From positions 1 through 64,000 of the forward strand of contig CAVOVI010000011.1 of NCBI GenBank assembly GCA_963699825.1: a stretch of DNA of 64,000 bases, in the 5' to 3' direction. Positions 1 through 9,650 of the stretch are shown here, piece by piece (positions within the stretch are counted from its first letter, which is position 1; each line of letters opens with the position of its first letter). This DNA comes from SPDF01 sp963699825 (GTDB lineage Bacteria; Gemmatimonadota; Gemmatimonadetes; Gemmatimonadales; GWC2-71-9). A program made the translations under genes and the position numbers. The notes under the pieces were generated by a model. That model had not been told where the DNA came from and did no database searches. It saw only the letters and a program-made list of their open reading frames with translations.

Positions 1-187
1 AGGGCGGCATGGCCCGGACATCGCAGATAGCCCGGTCCGGACAGGCGAAGGTGCAGAAGATCTGCCTGAAAAAGATACCGAACATGCCGAAGAAATGAGC
101 GAGTGGGTTCTCGCCCTGCGGGATCTCCGGATGGTATGCCAGGTGCGAATCGACGTGGTCCCGATACACCTGCATCTGGGTGAGCAT
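1..187 (-). CDS. hypothetical protein, N-terminal part (runs off the left edge)
   Basis: An open frame of 62 codons reads leftward from an ATG at 187 to base 1 without a stop, so only the N-terminus is in the window. It begins MLTQMQVYRDHV and continues with a hydrophobic, cysteine-containing stretch (FFGMFGIFFRQIFCTFAC). I do not recognise the family. There is no strong Shine-Dalgarno upstream, so the start is uncertain. The roughly 265 bp between this gene and the next contains only a short direct repeat of ATGAGGGCCC near 370-395 and no convincing gene. Confidence 0.35.
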   Translation of the reverse strand, partial: MLTQMQVYRDHVDSHLAYHPEIPQGENPLAHFFGMFGIFFRQIFCTFACPDRAICDVRAMPP

Positions 188-452
188 GAGAGTCTCGGTA
201 GTTTTTTGAAGGACAGCTCTGAAGCCTCTCCGTTTTCTCTTCCAAGGGGATTTTCCCTTTCCTTTTGCGCTGCGCGGCAGACACGGCATTCTGACCGAGC
301 CAGTCTCCGCTTGAATATCCGACGAAGAGAGAATATAGCGATATTTGGGTAAATGGTCAAGCCGCATGAGGGCCCAATGAGGGCCCGCATGAGGGGCGAA
401 AAACAGCTTCATTAACCGGTCCTGACTGCGGAGGCGTACGGAAAGGACACTC

Positions 453-1726
453 CTAATCAATCGCCAGGAGAAGGCTTTTCAGATAATCCGTCTCCGGATG
501 GTAGATATTCAGGGGATGATCGAAGGCCATCCGGTGCCTCTGAAGCACGGTCACCCTCCGTCCGGTTTCGCAGGCCGCCTGGAAGATGATCTTCTGGAAG
601 AGCCCGGGGTCGACAAAGTAGGAGCAGGAGCACGTAAGGAGAAGGCCTCCCGGCCTCGCATTTCGGATGGCCAGGCGGTTGATCTTCCTGTAGCCCCTCG
701 ATGCCGGGATCACGTCGCTTTTCTTTTTTGCAAAGGCAGGCGGGTCGAGAATGACCAGGCCGTGGTCCGCGGAAACGTGGTCCATGCCGCTTTTTAGAAA
801 CGAGAAGACGTCGGCACTGTGCAGGGAAACCGCCTCGGGGGGAAAGCCGTTCAGCGCCACGTTTCTCCCCGCGAGCTCCAGGGCCTTCTCCGAGCTGTCC
901 ACGGCATCCACGCGGGTGGCCCCTCCCTTCAGGGCGGCCACCGGTAAAGCCTCCCGTGTAGCAGAAGCAGTCCAGAACATTCAGCCCCCGGGCAAGAGTG
1001 GCCACGAGCTGCCGCATGTCGCGCTGGTCGAGGAAGAATCCCGTCTTCTGGCTGTCCATGATCGCGACGGTGTAGAGCCGCTCGTCCTCGAAGATCCTGA
1101 CCTCGGGGACCTCCTCTCCGTAGAGGAACCCTTCTGCCGGGCCGAGCCCCTCTTCCCTGCGGGAGGAAGAAACGGAACGCTCGTAAATGCCGCGCGGGGC
1201 GAGAAGCTCCCTGAGCAGCCCGACGATGAACCCTTTGAGCCTCTCCATTCCCAGAGTGTGGGCCTGCAGCACCAGCACATCGGCGTACCTGTCCACGATG
1301 AGCCCCGGGAGCCGGTCCGCCTCACTGTTCACGAGCCTGTACCCGTTGGTGCGGGGAGCGACCAGGCGCTCCCGCATGGCGGCCGCCGCCTCCAGGTTCC
1401 GCCGCACGGCATCCAGGGGAGGGGTCTCGTCGAAGCTCAACATCCTTCCCGCGATGGAGCATCGTCTGTTGATGGTAGCGTAGCCGAGATGCTCACCCCC
1501 GGAGCCCAGAACGGCCGAATATCTCCCCATCGTCGCAGTCAGGGAACGTTTTGACCGCCCCGGAAAAGATCCAGTGGTGGCCGGCTCTGACGGGCCTGTC
1601 CTTGCCCGGCTTGAGGGTGAGCGCGCGGCTTTCCCTACGGCTTCCCGCGCGGCCTTTCACCCCAGGGTTTGCCCCGGCTCGGTTGCCCGGCGGATTCTTG
1701 CTGCCAGGAAGGGGGCGATCACTCAT
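453..1726 (-). CDS. class I SAM-dependent rRNA methyltransferase, RlmI/YccW-like (two frameshifts)
   Basis: Read across two breaks, this encodes a protein of about 420 residues with RlmI architecture. An N-terminal PUA domain (LKPGKDRPVRAGHHWIFSGA) is followed by a linker domain (LPGLIVDRYADVLVLQ) and a Rossmann methyltransferase with the SAM-binding motif LDCFCYTGGFT and the catalytic-region motif VILDPPAFAKKKSD. Family members make m5C in 23S rRNA using S-adenosylmethionine in the cytoplasm. The frame changes near 1,520, between the PUA domain and the linker, and near 942, just after the SAM motif. Each is explained by one extra base (a G in each case). The chosen start, MSDRP, lies at 1726; an in-frame ATG at 1738 is the alternative. 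The family call is firm; the exact target base is inferred. Confidence 0.75.
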
Positions 1727-1746
1727 GGGCGTCCGCACTGGTCATC

Positions 1747-2726
1747 TCATTTTCCATACCGTGTGAAGCGCCGCAGGCTCCCCACCTGTTCTTCGTTACC
1801 CACGGCGATCAGAACATCCCCCTCCATGAGGGTGAGGGCTGAAATGAGGGCCGTGGCCGACGGGTTTACCCGGGCCCTCCCGTTCGGGCCGACGATACCG
1901 ATGATTATGGCCCCCGTATGCTGACCTATGTTCGTTTCGCGCAGATTCTTGCCGATCAGCGGCGAGGCCCCGCTGGAGCTGGACCTCTTCAATCCTCATG
2001 GCGAGCTCGCCCTCCACCATAACGTCGAGAAAGCTCACCACCGACGGCCTGAGAAAAAATGAGGCTATCCTCCGGCCCGCAGTCTGGTAGGGGGACATAA
2101 TGTGGTTGGCCCCCGCCTTCCGCAGTTTCTTTGTGGTGCGCTCTTCCGAGGCCTTGGCGACGATGGTGAGCCCAGGGTTCAGCTGCCGGGCCGTGAGGAC
2201 GACGAAGACATTGCGTTTCGTCGTTCGGAAGCACGGCCACGAGCCCGCGGGCCCTTTCAATGCTGGCCTCTTTCAGTACCTCGTCGTCCTCCGCATCCCC
2301 CCGAACGAAGAGGACCGACTCCTCCCTGGCCAGCTCGGAGTTTTCCGGGTCCCGATCGATTACGACGAACCGGGCCTTGAAGCGCTTGAACTCCAGCGCC
2401 ACCTCCCGCCCGATGTCCCCGCCCCCGCAGATGATGTAGTGGTCCCTCAGTCTCTTGATCCGTCTTGTCATGCGCCGCTCCTGCAACAGCTCGAGAATTC
2501 TCCCTTCGAAGATGAAGGCGATCAGGATCGTGGCAGAGTAGCCGAATGTTGCTATACTGAAGATCAGGAAGAGTATCGTGAAGTGCTTTCCCGCCTCGGA
2601 AAGGGGCTTCACCTCTCCGAATCCCACCGTTGTCATGGTGATAAAGGTCATGTAGAGGCTGTCGCTCAGGGACCAGCCCTCTATCATGGAGTAGCCGAGG
2701 GTGCCGCCTGCCACCAGCAGGGACAC
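1747..2726 (-). CDS. two-TM potassium channel with TrkA-N/TrkA-C (RCK) regulatory domain (two frameshifts)
   Basis: This is a membrane K+ channel. The N-terminal part has a pore loop with filter TMTTVGFGEV followed by a hydrophobic second helix. The cytosolic part starts with a Rossmann nucleotide-binding RCK domain (DHYIICGGGDIGREVALEF) and ends with a TrkA-C domain (SPLIGKNLRETNIGQ). The frame breaks near 2,212, where a single extra C in the codon run after PNDET restores NVFVVLTARQ, and near 1,969, where an extra C separates the RCK core from TrkA-C. The first helix appears to begin upstream of the GTG at 2726, since the frame stays open with hydrophobic residues, so the true start may be a rare codon near 2,775. 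RCK domains usually gate on NAD(H), nucleotide or Ca2+ binding; the ligand cannot be read here. Confidence 0.7.
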
Positions 2727-2879
2727 GAAGAGAAAGGCCAGGGAAAAGCGGACCAGCGGTGATCTCTGCTCTTTCGTCAGTGTTCGTCCTTCAATCCGGG
2801 ATACTGTAGCACAGTCCGGCCATTTCTTGAACAGGCCTGCACTGCCCGAGGATTGCCCTGTTTTTCTCCCCCCTTCCGC

Positions 2880-2907
2880 TTGACGAGCCTTGTATTTGGT
2901 ATAGAAT
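2880..2907 (+). promoter_or_regulatory. candidate sigma-70 promoter for the aldehyde oxidoreductase operon
   Basis: TTGACG at 2880-2885 and TAGAAT at 2902-2907 are separated by 16 bp and lie about 110 bp before the oxidoreductase start. Each box is one or two bases from consensus and sits in a locally AT-rich patch. This is a sequence-match proposal only. Confidence 0.35.
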
Positions 2908-3020
2908 TGGCACAGGCTCTCGCTGTGGCTCTTCGGTCAGGCTGTTCGCCTTGAAGAGCCGGGAGGAGCCGGGTGAAATTGAGAAACACCGAGAAACACC
3001 GACACCGGAGGGAGGTGCGT

Positions 3021-4922
3021 ATGTTCGGGTATACCGGCAGGCTGCTGAGGGTCGATTTGAGTTCGGCCAAAGTGTCCGTGGAAGAGATTGACCCGGGGAA
3101 GGCTCGCAAGTACCTGGGCGGGCGGGGCCTGGGCGCCAGGGTCCTTTACGACGAGGTGCCCCCGGGCACGGACCCCATGGCGCCGGAGAACAGGCTCGTC
3201 TTCGCCTTGGGCCCGCTGGCGGGTACCTTTGCGCCGGGCTCCGGCCGTTTTGCCATCGTGAGCAAATCGCCCCTGACCGGCGTATTCGGAGAGGCCTACA
3301 CGGGGGGGTTCTTCGCTCACGAGCTGAAGTATGCGGGTTATGACGCCGTCATCGTGCAGGGGAAGGCCGCCGAGAAGGTCTACCTCCACATCCGCAACGA
3401 CAGCGTGGAGATCCGCCCGGCCGCCCACCTCTGGGGTCTCGAGACGCTGGAAATGGAAGCCGCCCTAAAAGAGGAGCTTCAGGACCAGGATTACAGGATC
3501 GCCGGGATCGGCCCGGCAGGGGAAAACGGGGTCAGGATCGCGTGCATCATGAACGACACGGACAGGGCCGCAGGCCGGACCGGCCTCGGTGCGGTGATGG
3601 GCTCCAAGAACCTGAAGGCCGTCGCCGTGAGGGGGACCGGGAGCGTGCGGATCGCCGACCCCGAGAAGTTCCGGCGGGCCGTGCTCGCGGATATGGCCAA
3701 GTTCAAGACACATCCCTGGCTGGGGGACGAACTGCCCCGGTTCGGGACCAGCGGCGGAATCGTGGGTTTGAGCGAGATGGGAATCCTTCCCACAAAAAAC
3801 TGGTCCTCCGGCACCTTCGAGCATGCGGCTAAAATAGACGGTCGGGCCATCTGGGACAACGTTCTCATAGGCCGGAGGGCCTGCCTGAGCTGTCCCATCG
3901 GGTGCACCCGGGTGGCGCGGATCGCCGAGGGGCCCTATGCCGGCGTGAGGCCTGAGTACGGCGGGCTGGAGTACGAGACTGCGGCCGCCTTCGGGTCCCT
4001 CTGCCTGAACACGGACCTGGAGGCCATGTCCCTGGCCAACCAGAAGTGCAACGCCTACGGCATGGACACCATCAGCGCCGGATCCCTGGTCGCCTTCGCC
4101 ATGGAGTGCTACGAGAAGGGGCTGCTCACGGAGACGCAGATCGGTTTCAAGCTGGAGTGGGGCGATGCGGAAGCCACGGTGAGGATGGTGGACCTGATCG
4201 GAAAACGCCAGGGAATCGGCGAGCTCCTCGCCGAGGGGACCCGGCGGGCGGCCCGGAAGATTGGCGGCAAGGCCCACGAGCTGGCGGTGGAAGTCAAGGG
4301 GCTGGAGCACGGGATGCACGAGGCCCGGGGCAAGAAGGGATTGGGCCTGTCCTATGCCACGGCGCCCAGGGGCGCTGATCACATGGAGGGTTTCCACGAT
4401 CACGTCTTTACGGGCCCCGACGCCATGCCGGAGCTGGGTATCGTGGAGCCCATGGACCGGTTCAGCCTCGAGGGCAAACCCGGGGCCGTGAGCATTGTGG
4501 AAAACTACACCTCCTTCATCAACTCCATCCCCATCTGCTCGTTTATGAGTATGGCCGTTGCGGGGATCCACAATTCCGAAGAGGTGACGGAAATCCTGGC
4601 GGCGGCCACGGGGTGGGAAGACCTGGGCCTGGAGGAGGAGCTGGCCATAGGCGAGAGAAACTACAACCTGGCAAGGGCCTTTACCGTGCGGGAGAGTGAA
4701 GGCAAGGCGGATGACCGGCTGCCCTATAAAATGACCCAGCCCCTGCCCGACGGGGTCACCAAGGGCCAGGCCATAACGGAGAAGGATTTAAAGAAGGCCC
4801 TCGCGGAGTACTACCGCATCCGCGGGTGGTCGGGCGAAGGAGTTCCCACGAAGGAGAAGCTCGGAAAGCTGGGGCTCGAGGACGTGGCCCGGAGCCTTGC
4901 CAAAACAGGAGGCGAGAAATGA
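3021..4922 (+). CDS. tungsten-dependent aldehyde:ferredoxin oxidoreductase
   Basis: A 633-residue protein of the AOR family, full length for the group. It oxidises aldehydes to carboxylates, or the reverse, at a W-bispterin centre coupled to one [4Fe-4S] cluster. The cluster ligands are visible as C288-x2-C291-x3-C295 (CLSCPIGC) and C506 (SIPICSF). The N-terminus (MFGYTGRLLRVDLSS) and GLGAVMGSKNLKAVAVRG are typical pterin-binding-domain sequences. The ATG at 3021 is chosen over an upstream one at 2973 because GGAGGGAGG stands just ahead of it. It overlaps the ferredoxin start by 4 bp (ATGA) and a flavoprotein gene follows. This composition matches the three-subunit NAD-linked AOR known from Aromatoleum (AorABC), although the gene order differs. 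Substrate unknown. Confidence 0.9.
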   Translation: MFGYTGRLLRVDLSSAKVSVEEIDPGKARKYLGGRGLGARVLYDEVPPGTDPMAPENRLVFALGPLAGTFAPGSGRFAIVSKSPLTGVFGEAYTGGFFAHELKYAGYDAVIVQGKAAEKVYLHIRNDSVEIRPAAHLWGLETLEMEAALKEELQDQDYRIAGIGPAGENGVRIACIMNDTDRAAGRTGLGAVMGSKNLKAVAVRGTGSVRIADPEKFRRAVLADMAKFKTHPWLGDELPRFGTSGGIVGLSEMGILPTKNWSSGTFEHAAKIDGRAIWDNVLIGRRACLSCPIGCTRVARIAEGPYAGVRPEYGGLEYETAAAFGSLCLNTDLEAMSLANQKCNAYGMDTISAGSLVAFAMECYEKGLLTETQIGFKLEWGDAEATVRMVDLIGKRQGIGELLAEGTRRAARKIGGKAHELAVEVKGLEHGMHEARGKKGLGLSYATAPRGADHMEGFHDHVFTGPDAMPELGIVEPMDRFSLEGKPGAVSIVENYTSFINSIPICSFMSMAVAGIHNSEEVTEILAAATGWEDLGLEEELAIGERNYNLARAFTVRESEGKADDRLPYKMTQPLPDGVTKGQAITEKDLKKALAEYYRIRGWSGEGVPTKEKLGKLGLEDVARSLAKTGGEK

Positions 4923-5387
4923 GCAAGATCATCACCGTCAATCCCGAAAAATGCACGAACTGCAGGATGTGCGAGCTGGCCTGCTCCCTTGCGAAAACCG
5001 GCGCCTTCAGCCCCACCCGCAGCAGGATAAGGGTGAACGTGTTCGCCGAGGATTTCAAGCACATCCCCATGACCTGTTTTCAGTGCGCCGATGCCCCGTG
5101 TGTCAGGGTGTGCCCGGCAGGGGCCCTGGTGCAGAGGCAGGGTCTGGTCCGGTATATACCCGGAGGCCTGTATCGGCTGCAGGATGTGCATGCTGGCCTG
5201 TCCCTTCGGGGTCATATCCTTCGACCAGGAGCAGGGGCTGATCGCCAAGTGCGACACCTGCGACGGCGACCCCGAGTGCGTTCGATTCTGCGCCTACGGG
5301 GCGCTGGAGTACAGGGATACGGACCTGGCCTCCGTGACCAGGGAGAGGGACTTTGCCCGCCGGGTCGCTGAGTCCGCCAGAGGCTGA
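4919..5387 (+). CDS. multi-cluster [4Fe-4S] ferredoxin-like subunit of the aldehyde oxidoreductase (one frameshift)
   Basis: A polyferredoxin of about 155 residues with four cysteine groups: CTNCRMCELAC, CFQCADAPCVRVCP, CIGCRMCMLACP and CDTCDGDPECVRFC. These are enough for about four [4Fe-4S] clusters, and the arrangement is that of HycB/AorA-type electron-transfer subunits. It would pass electrons between the upstream W-enzyme and the downstream FAD protein. Its ATG overlaps the oxidoreductase stop codon, indicating translational coupling. An extra G near 5,161 breaks the frame between LVRYIP and EACIGC, exactly at a conserved ferredoxin motif; I read this as a sequence error. Confidence 0.85.
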
Positions 5388-5407
5388 AGGCTGTCTGAAA
5401 AGTTACC

Positions 5408-6698
5408 TTGGAAAGGAAACAAATCGTCATAGTCGGAAACAGCGCGGCCGGGCTCGGCGCCCTGGAAACGGTACGGCGCGTGGACCGGGACTGCTCCGTC
5501 AGCCTGGTCTGCAGGGAAAGAGGACCGGCGTACTCGAGGGTGCTGACCCCCTACCTGATCAGCGGGGATGTCCCCAATATCTCCATCCGAACCATGGACT
5601 ACTACCGCCGGATGGGCGCCGAGACGCTCTTCGGGGTGCAGGCGGTCCGCCTGGAAAACGGCCGCCTTGTCCTGGAGGACGGCCGGAGCCTTCCCTGCGA
5701 CCGGCTCCTCCTGGCCACGGGCTCCTCCGCCGCCGTGCCGGAGATCGAGGGTGTCCGCTCCGGGGGGGTCTTCACCCTCAAGAGCATGGAAGACGCCGTC
5801 AGGATCAGAGAACATGTCCTGGGTGTTGTCGACACACGGGGTGCCAATGGCGGCCCCGGGGGCGCAAAACGGAGAACGCGGGCCCTGTTCATCGGCGGAG
5901 GCCTGGTCTGCCTGCTGGTCGTCCGCGCCCTTTGGAAACTGGGACTGGACCTGACTATCGCCGTGTCTTCCGACAGGCTCTTATCGAGAATGCTGGATGA
6001 AGAGGCGGCTGGGATTGTCCGGGAAAGGCTGGAGGGCAACGGCGTGAGTGTCAAAACGGCAACGGATGTCCGGGAGATCCTCTCTAAAAGAGGGGAGGGT
6101 TCGGGCTGCACTCAGCAGCGCGGGCGAAGAGTTCCCCGCCGATGTGGTCATTATCGCCAAAGGTGTCCGGTCGAATGTCGCCGTGGCGCAGGAGAGCGGC
6201 ATCCCCGTCTCCCGGGGTATCCTGGTGGATCAGTACATGAGGACGGGCAGGGAGGGTGTTTACGCAGCCGGCGACGCGGCCGAATCCCCGGATATGCTCA
6301 TCAGGGGAAAACGGACCATCTGCGCCACATGGTTCGAGGCTGTGCACCAGGGGGAGATAGCCGGCTACAACATGGCCGGGATAAAGCGGCCTTCCATGGG
6401 GAGCCTGAAGATGAACGTCATGGAAATCATGGGAGTCCCCGTTGCCTCCATCGGAGTGTTCGACGCACGGGAGCTGGACGCAAAACCCGGCTCCGTGGAA
6501 ACCATCGTCACCCGCGGAAACGGGACGTATCGAAAGCTCGTCACTCAGGATGACCGGATCGTTGGGGCTGTTCTGGCGGGCGATGTGGAGGATGCGGGTG
6601 TCATCGCTGGTTTGATCAGGAAAAAGCTGAAACTCTCTTCCCTCGGCAGGGTCAATCCGAAGCGCCGTTTCAGCTATGCCGGGGTAATGAGGGTCTGA
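5408..6698 (+). CDS. FAD-dependent NAD(P)H oxidoreductase, AorC-like (one frameshift)
   Basis: A pyridine-nucleotide-disulfide-oxidoreductase-fold flavoprotein of about 430 residues. It has an N-terminal FAD Rossmann motif (IVIVGNSAAGLGALETV), a central NAD-binding segment (TRALFIGGGLVCLLVVRAL) and a second FAD motif (VYAAGDAAESPDM). It starts about 20 bp after the ferredoxin and probably completes a three-gene unit in which electrons from aldehyde oxidation reach NAD+. The likely start is a TTG at 5408; no ATG is available in the right place. One extra A near 6,090 shifts the frame between REILS and KEGRVRAALSS. The assignment as the NADH-coupling subunit comes from context; NADH oxidase or nitrite-reductase-type flavoproteins have the same fold. 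Confidence 0.75.
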
Positions 6699-6785
6699 AG
6701 CCGATAATAAACCGGCACGGGCTTTCCATTTCCCGGCTGCGCAGGTATACTGCGGCGAAGGGCATGAGCAGGGTGTGAGCAGATA

Positions 6786-7424
6786 ATGCGGAGTGTTTTC
6801 ACCGTTACCGTCTATTTTCTCAGCTGGGCGGCCGTTCATTCCGGCCTGGCCAGCCTTCGCGCCAAGGCCCTGGCTCGCCGGATGTTCGGCCCGGGGGCCA
6901 TGCCTTCTACCGCCTGGGCTATGTTTTATTCGCCGTTGCCACCCTCGCTCCCCTTGCCTGGCTCCTGCTTTTCGTGCTTCCCGATTCCCCGCTCTATTCG
7001 GTGCCTTCCCCGTGGCACTGGCTCTATGCGGGTCGGCCAGATCCTGGCCGCCGCGTCACTGGTCCTGTCCGTCGTGCAGGCGGAAGCCCTGGATTTTATG
7101 GGCGTCGGTCAGCTCCTGTCCGGGAGCGGCAGGCGTAAACCGGACGGCCCCCAAAGCCCAAAAGTTGGCCTGCAGACCCGCGGGCTGTACGCCCTTGTGC
7201 GGCATCCCATGTACCTGTCGAGCCTTTTTCTCATGTGGCTCTCGCCCGTTGTCAGCCTGAATACTCTATCCCTGTTCGTCCTCATGACCCTCTACTTTTT
7301 TATCGGTTCCGTCCACGAAGAGCGGCTGCTGGCGGCCCAGTTCGGGGAGCCGTACAACGAATACCGGAAGAGTGTTCCCAGGATCATACCCGGGCTCAAC
7401 CTGTCTTGTCTTTCGAAAAAATAA
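6786..7424 (+). CDS. NnrU/isoprenylcysteine methyltransferase-like membrane protein (compensated frameshifts)
   Basis: A small integral membrane protein of about 210 residues. The C-terminal half carries the family signature GLYALVRHPMYLSSLFLMW and a closing E-R-L-L...YNEYRKSVPR segment, as in ICMT/NnrU/DUF1295-type proteins that bind S-adenosylmethionine. Between about 6,895 and 7,030 the continuous frame is non-hydrophobic, while the next frame reads as a good membrane span (HAFYRLGYVLFAVATLAPL). The gene therefore seems to hold a base-loss/base-gain pair that cancels. The substrate of this family is generally unclear. Confidence 0.55.
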   Translation: MRSVFTVTVYFLSWAAVHSGLASLRAKALARRMFGPGAMPSTAWAMFYSPLPPSLPLPGSCFSCFPIPRSIRCLPRGTGSMRVGQILAAASLVLSVVQAEALDFMGVGQLLSGSGRRKPDGPQSPKVGLQTRGLYALVRHPMYLSSLFLMWLSPVVSLNTLSLFVLMTLYFFIGSVHEERLLAAQFGEPYNEYRKSVPRIIPGLNLSCLSKK

Positions 7425-7441
7425 CACCGCGGTAAGGTCAG

Positions 7442-8858
7442 ATGCACAAAAATATCATGCACAAAAATATCATGCACAAGCGAAACAGGGATGCCCGAAT
7501 AGACCGGAAGATAAAGAACTCCCTCCGCTTTTCCATTCTCGACGCGGCGTTCTTTTCGGTTATGCTGGGCGCCGCAGAAAGCTACTTTCAGGCCTTCGCC
7601 ATCTTCCTCAAGGGGACCCTCTTCCAGGTGGGTTACGTCTACTCCATCCCCATGTTCCTGGGCGCAGTGGTGCAGCTGTTCGCCGGCTCCGCGCTCAGGA
7701 TCTTCCGGTCCAGAAAGCGCCTCACCGTGGCGGCGGGGCTGCTGAGGAGCCTCCTCCTGGTGGCCCTCTTTTTCGTGTTCTACATGGGCGAGGCAAGGGT
7801 ATGGGTCCTTCTTATTATCATCTCGGTGTACTTCTCCTTGAACTATCTGCCCGTCCCCGCGTGGACCTCGTGGATGCGGGACCTGGTGGACGACAGCAGC
7901 GAGGGCAGTACTTCTCCCGCAGCAACAGTATTGCCAACCTGGTCGCTCTGTCGGCGGGATCGTCCGGGCTGATCCTCGAAGCGAACAGGGGCGAAACTGT
8001 GACGGGGTTTATCGTGATCTTCGCCATCGCCCTCGCGGGCAGTGTCGGCTCTACCGTCTTCCTCGCCCTGAAGTTCGATATTCCCTACGAGGAGCCTCGG
8101 AGGTCGGGGGAAGGCCTGTTCCGGTTTACCGCCAGGAGGCTTATCCGGACGAATTATGGCAGGTTCGTTCTGTTCAACTTCGTGCTGCATTTCGGGGTGT
8201 TTCTCTCTGGCCCCTTCTTCGTCCCGTTCATGCTCGACACCTTGGACTTCAGCTACATCAAGTTCATGGTCTCGACTTCGCTGACGGTCCTCGTGAAGTT
8301 CGCGACCATGCCCTTGTGGGGCGCTATCAGCGACCGGTACGGAAACCGCAAGCTCCTGATCGTGGCGATCCTAGTGATCGTATGCTTCCGTTGAGCTGGC
8401 TGGTCGGCGAGTCCTTCTGGTGGATCTGTGTGATTCAGGGGTTCACCGGATTCGCCTGGGCGGGGTTCGACATCACCGCCCTGAACTTCGCCTACGACGT
8501 GATGCCCGAGGGCAAGGTGACCCGCTACACCTCCTACGGCTTATTCAAGGGGGCCGCCATCTTCGTGGGAGGGTTGGCCGGGGGAATCATGCTTCATGTC
8601 CACTGTTCGGCTCGCCCTTCTACGCTCTTTTCTTCGCTTCGGGCCTTGCGGCTCTTGCTTGCGTTTCCGCTGCTCTTCCTGCTCAAGGAGGTGAGGAAGG
8701 TGGAGCATATTTCCTACAGGGATTTGATGTTCAAGGTGATTTCCATCGGGCCCCGCAGGGGGCTTCAGCTTCTGCTCATTGGGCGAGTGAATGGGAAAAG
8801 AACGGGACACTCGAGGAGGAGAAGTCCGGGCCGGAATAGGAGTTTAAACGCTCCGTGA
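7442..8858 (+). CDS. MFS transporter (several frameshifts)
   Basis: Read across frames, this encodes a major-facilitator permease of about 440-470 residues. Recognisable pieces are the first helices (FFSVMLGAAESYFQAFAIFLKG), the loop PAWTSWMRDLV followed by RGQYFSRSNSIANLVALSAG, and PLWGAISDRYGNRKLLIVAI with the D-R-x-G-x-R-like MFS loop motif. Breaks lie near 7,905, 8,380, 8,605 and 8,670, and the last C-terminal residues are uncertain. Unlike most breaks in this window, the first three look like lost bases. The N-terminus starts with a tandem 15-bp repeat giving MHKNI-MHKNI-MHK, so three in-frame ATGs compete as start. Substrate unknown. Confidence 0.6.
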
Positions 8859-8874
8859 ATCGCGGGAGCGGCAA

Positions 8875-9642
8875 TCAACCGGAGCGGTTCGTCACAACTT
8901 CGTTCATCTCGCGAAAGGAGACCTCGACGGCCTCCAGCGTTTCATCGATATCCCCGGCCTCGTGAGCCGAAGAGACGAATCCTCTGGGAGCGGCGATGAA
9001 AAACACGCCCTGCCCCAGAAGCGACGTGTGAAACCGGGCCGCCCTCTTTCTGTCCGCTCCGAGGGTGTCGGTTAGGTTACTGATCCTGCCTTCGATGCCG
9101 AAGTAGCACTGAAGGATAGATCCGTACCCTGCCGTTGTTCCCTTGATTCCGTGACGATCCATGAGCCTGGCGATACCTTCTCGCAGCTTTTGGCCGTTTG
9201 CATTGACCTTCCCGTGCACGTCTTCAGATTTGAGCTTGCTCAGCGAGGCCACAACCGCTGCAAGACCCAGCGGGTTGGAGTTATACGTACCGCTGTGATA
9301 AACGACATTCCTCGCGTCGAAGGAGGAATCGCCCGTGGGCCTGATCCTCTCCATATAGGGCTTTTTCCCGGCGAAAGCGGCGATAGGGAATCCCCCTCCC
9401 ATGGTTTTTCCCAGGGTGACGAGATCGGGAACCACACCGAAAACCTCTTGCGCACCGCCTTTTGCCAGGCGAAAGCCCGTGATGATCTCGTCGAAGATGA
9501 GGAGGATTTCGTTTTCTGAAGTGAGCGCGCGCAACGTTTCAAGAAAAGATTTCTCGGCTACTATGCCGTGGCCGCCGAGAATGGGCTCGAGGATCACGGC
9601 GGCGATCTCATCGGCTCTCTTGGGAATGAACTCCCGGGCAAA
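8875..9642 (-). CDS. class III (PLP) aminotransferase, glutamate-1-semialdehyde aminomutase-like, C-terminal part only
   Basis: The last 255 or so residues of a class III aminotransferase. Visible are the cofactor-binding aspartate region (LLIFDEIITGFR), the PLP lysine motif LVTLGKTMGGGFPIAAFAGK and the segment YHSGTYNSNPLGLAAVVASL. The sequence is close to glutamate-1-semialdehyde 2,1-aminomutase and related transaminases; the exact reaction cannot be settled without the N-terminus. Upstream the frame runs straight into an ABC transporter at about 9,642. The missing N-terminal half (about 170 residues) is not elsewhere in the window, so I regard this as a gene cut by a contig misjoin. Confidence 0.8.
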   Translation of the reverse strand, partial: FAREFIPKRADEIAAVILEPILGGHGIVAEKSFLETLRALTSENEILLIFDEIITGFRLAKGGAQEVFGVVPDLVTLGKTMGGGFPIAAFAGKKPYMERIRPTGDSSFDARNVVYHSGTYNSNPLGLAAVVASLSKLKSEDVHGKVNANGQKLREGIARLMDRHGIKGTTAGYGSILQCYFGIEGRISNLTDTLGADRKRAARFHTSLLGQGVFFIAAPRGFVSSAHEAGDIDETLEAVEVSFREMNEVVTNRSG

Positions 9643-9650
9643 CTGCTTCT
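9634..9650. other. probable assembly junction between two unrelated genomes
   Basis: On the minus strand a canonical ABC-exporter ATPase reads up to the signature motif LSGGQKQ and then, without a stop, continues as an aminotransferase (FAREFIPKRADEI...). The ABC protein loses Walker B and the H-loop, and the aminotransferase loses its N-terminal half. Gene content and base composition change at the same point. A short CAG-AAG-CAG stretch at the seam could have provided a spurious overlap. Confidence 0.8.

Noticed and set aside
95..352. An 85-codon plus-strand frame at the left end
   Set aside because: No recognisable domain and no ribosome site; the minus-strand frame beginning at 187 is more protein-like.
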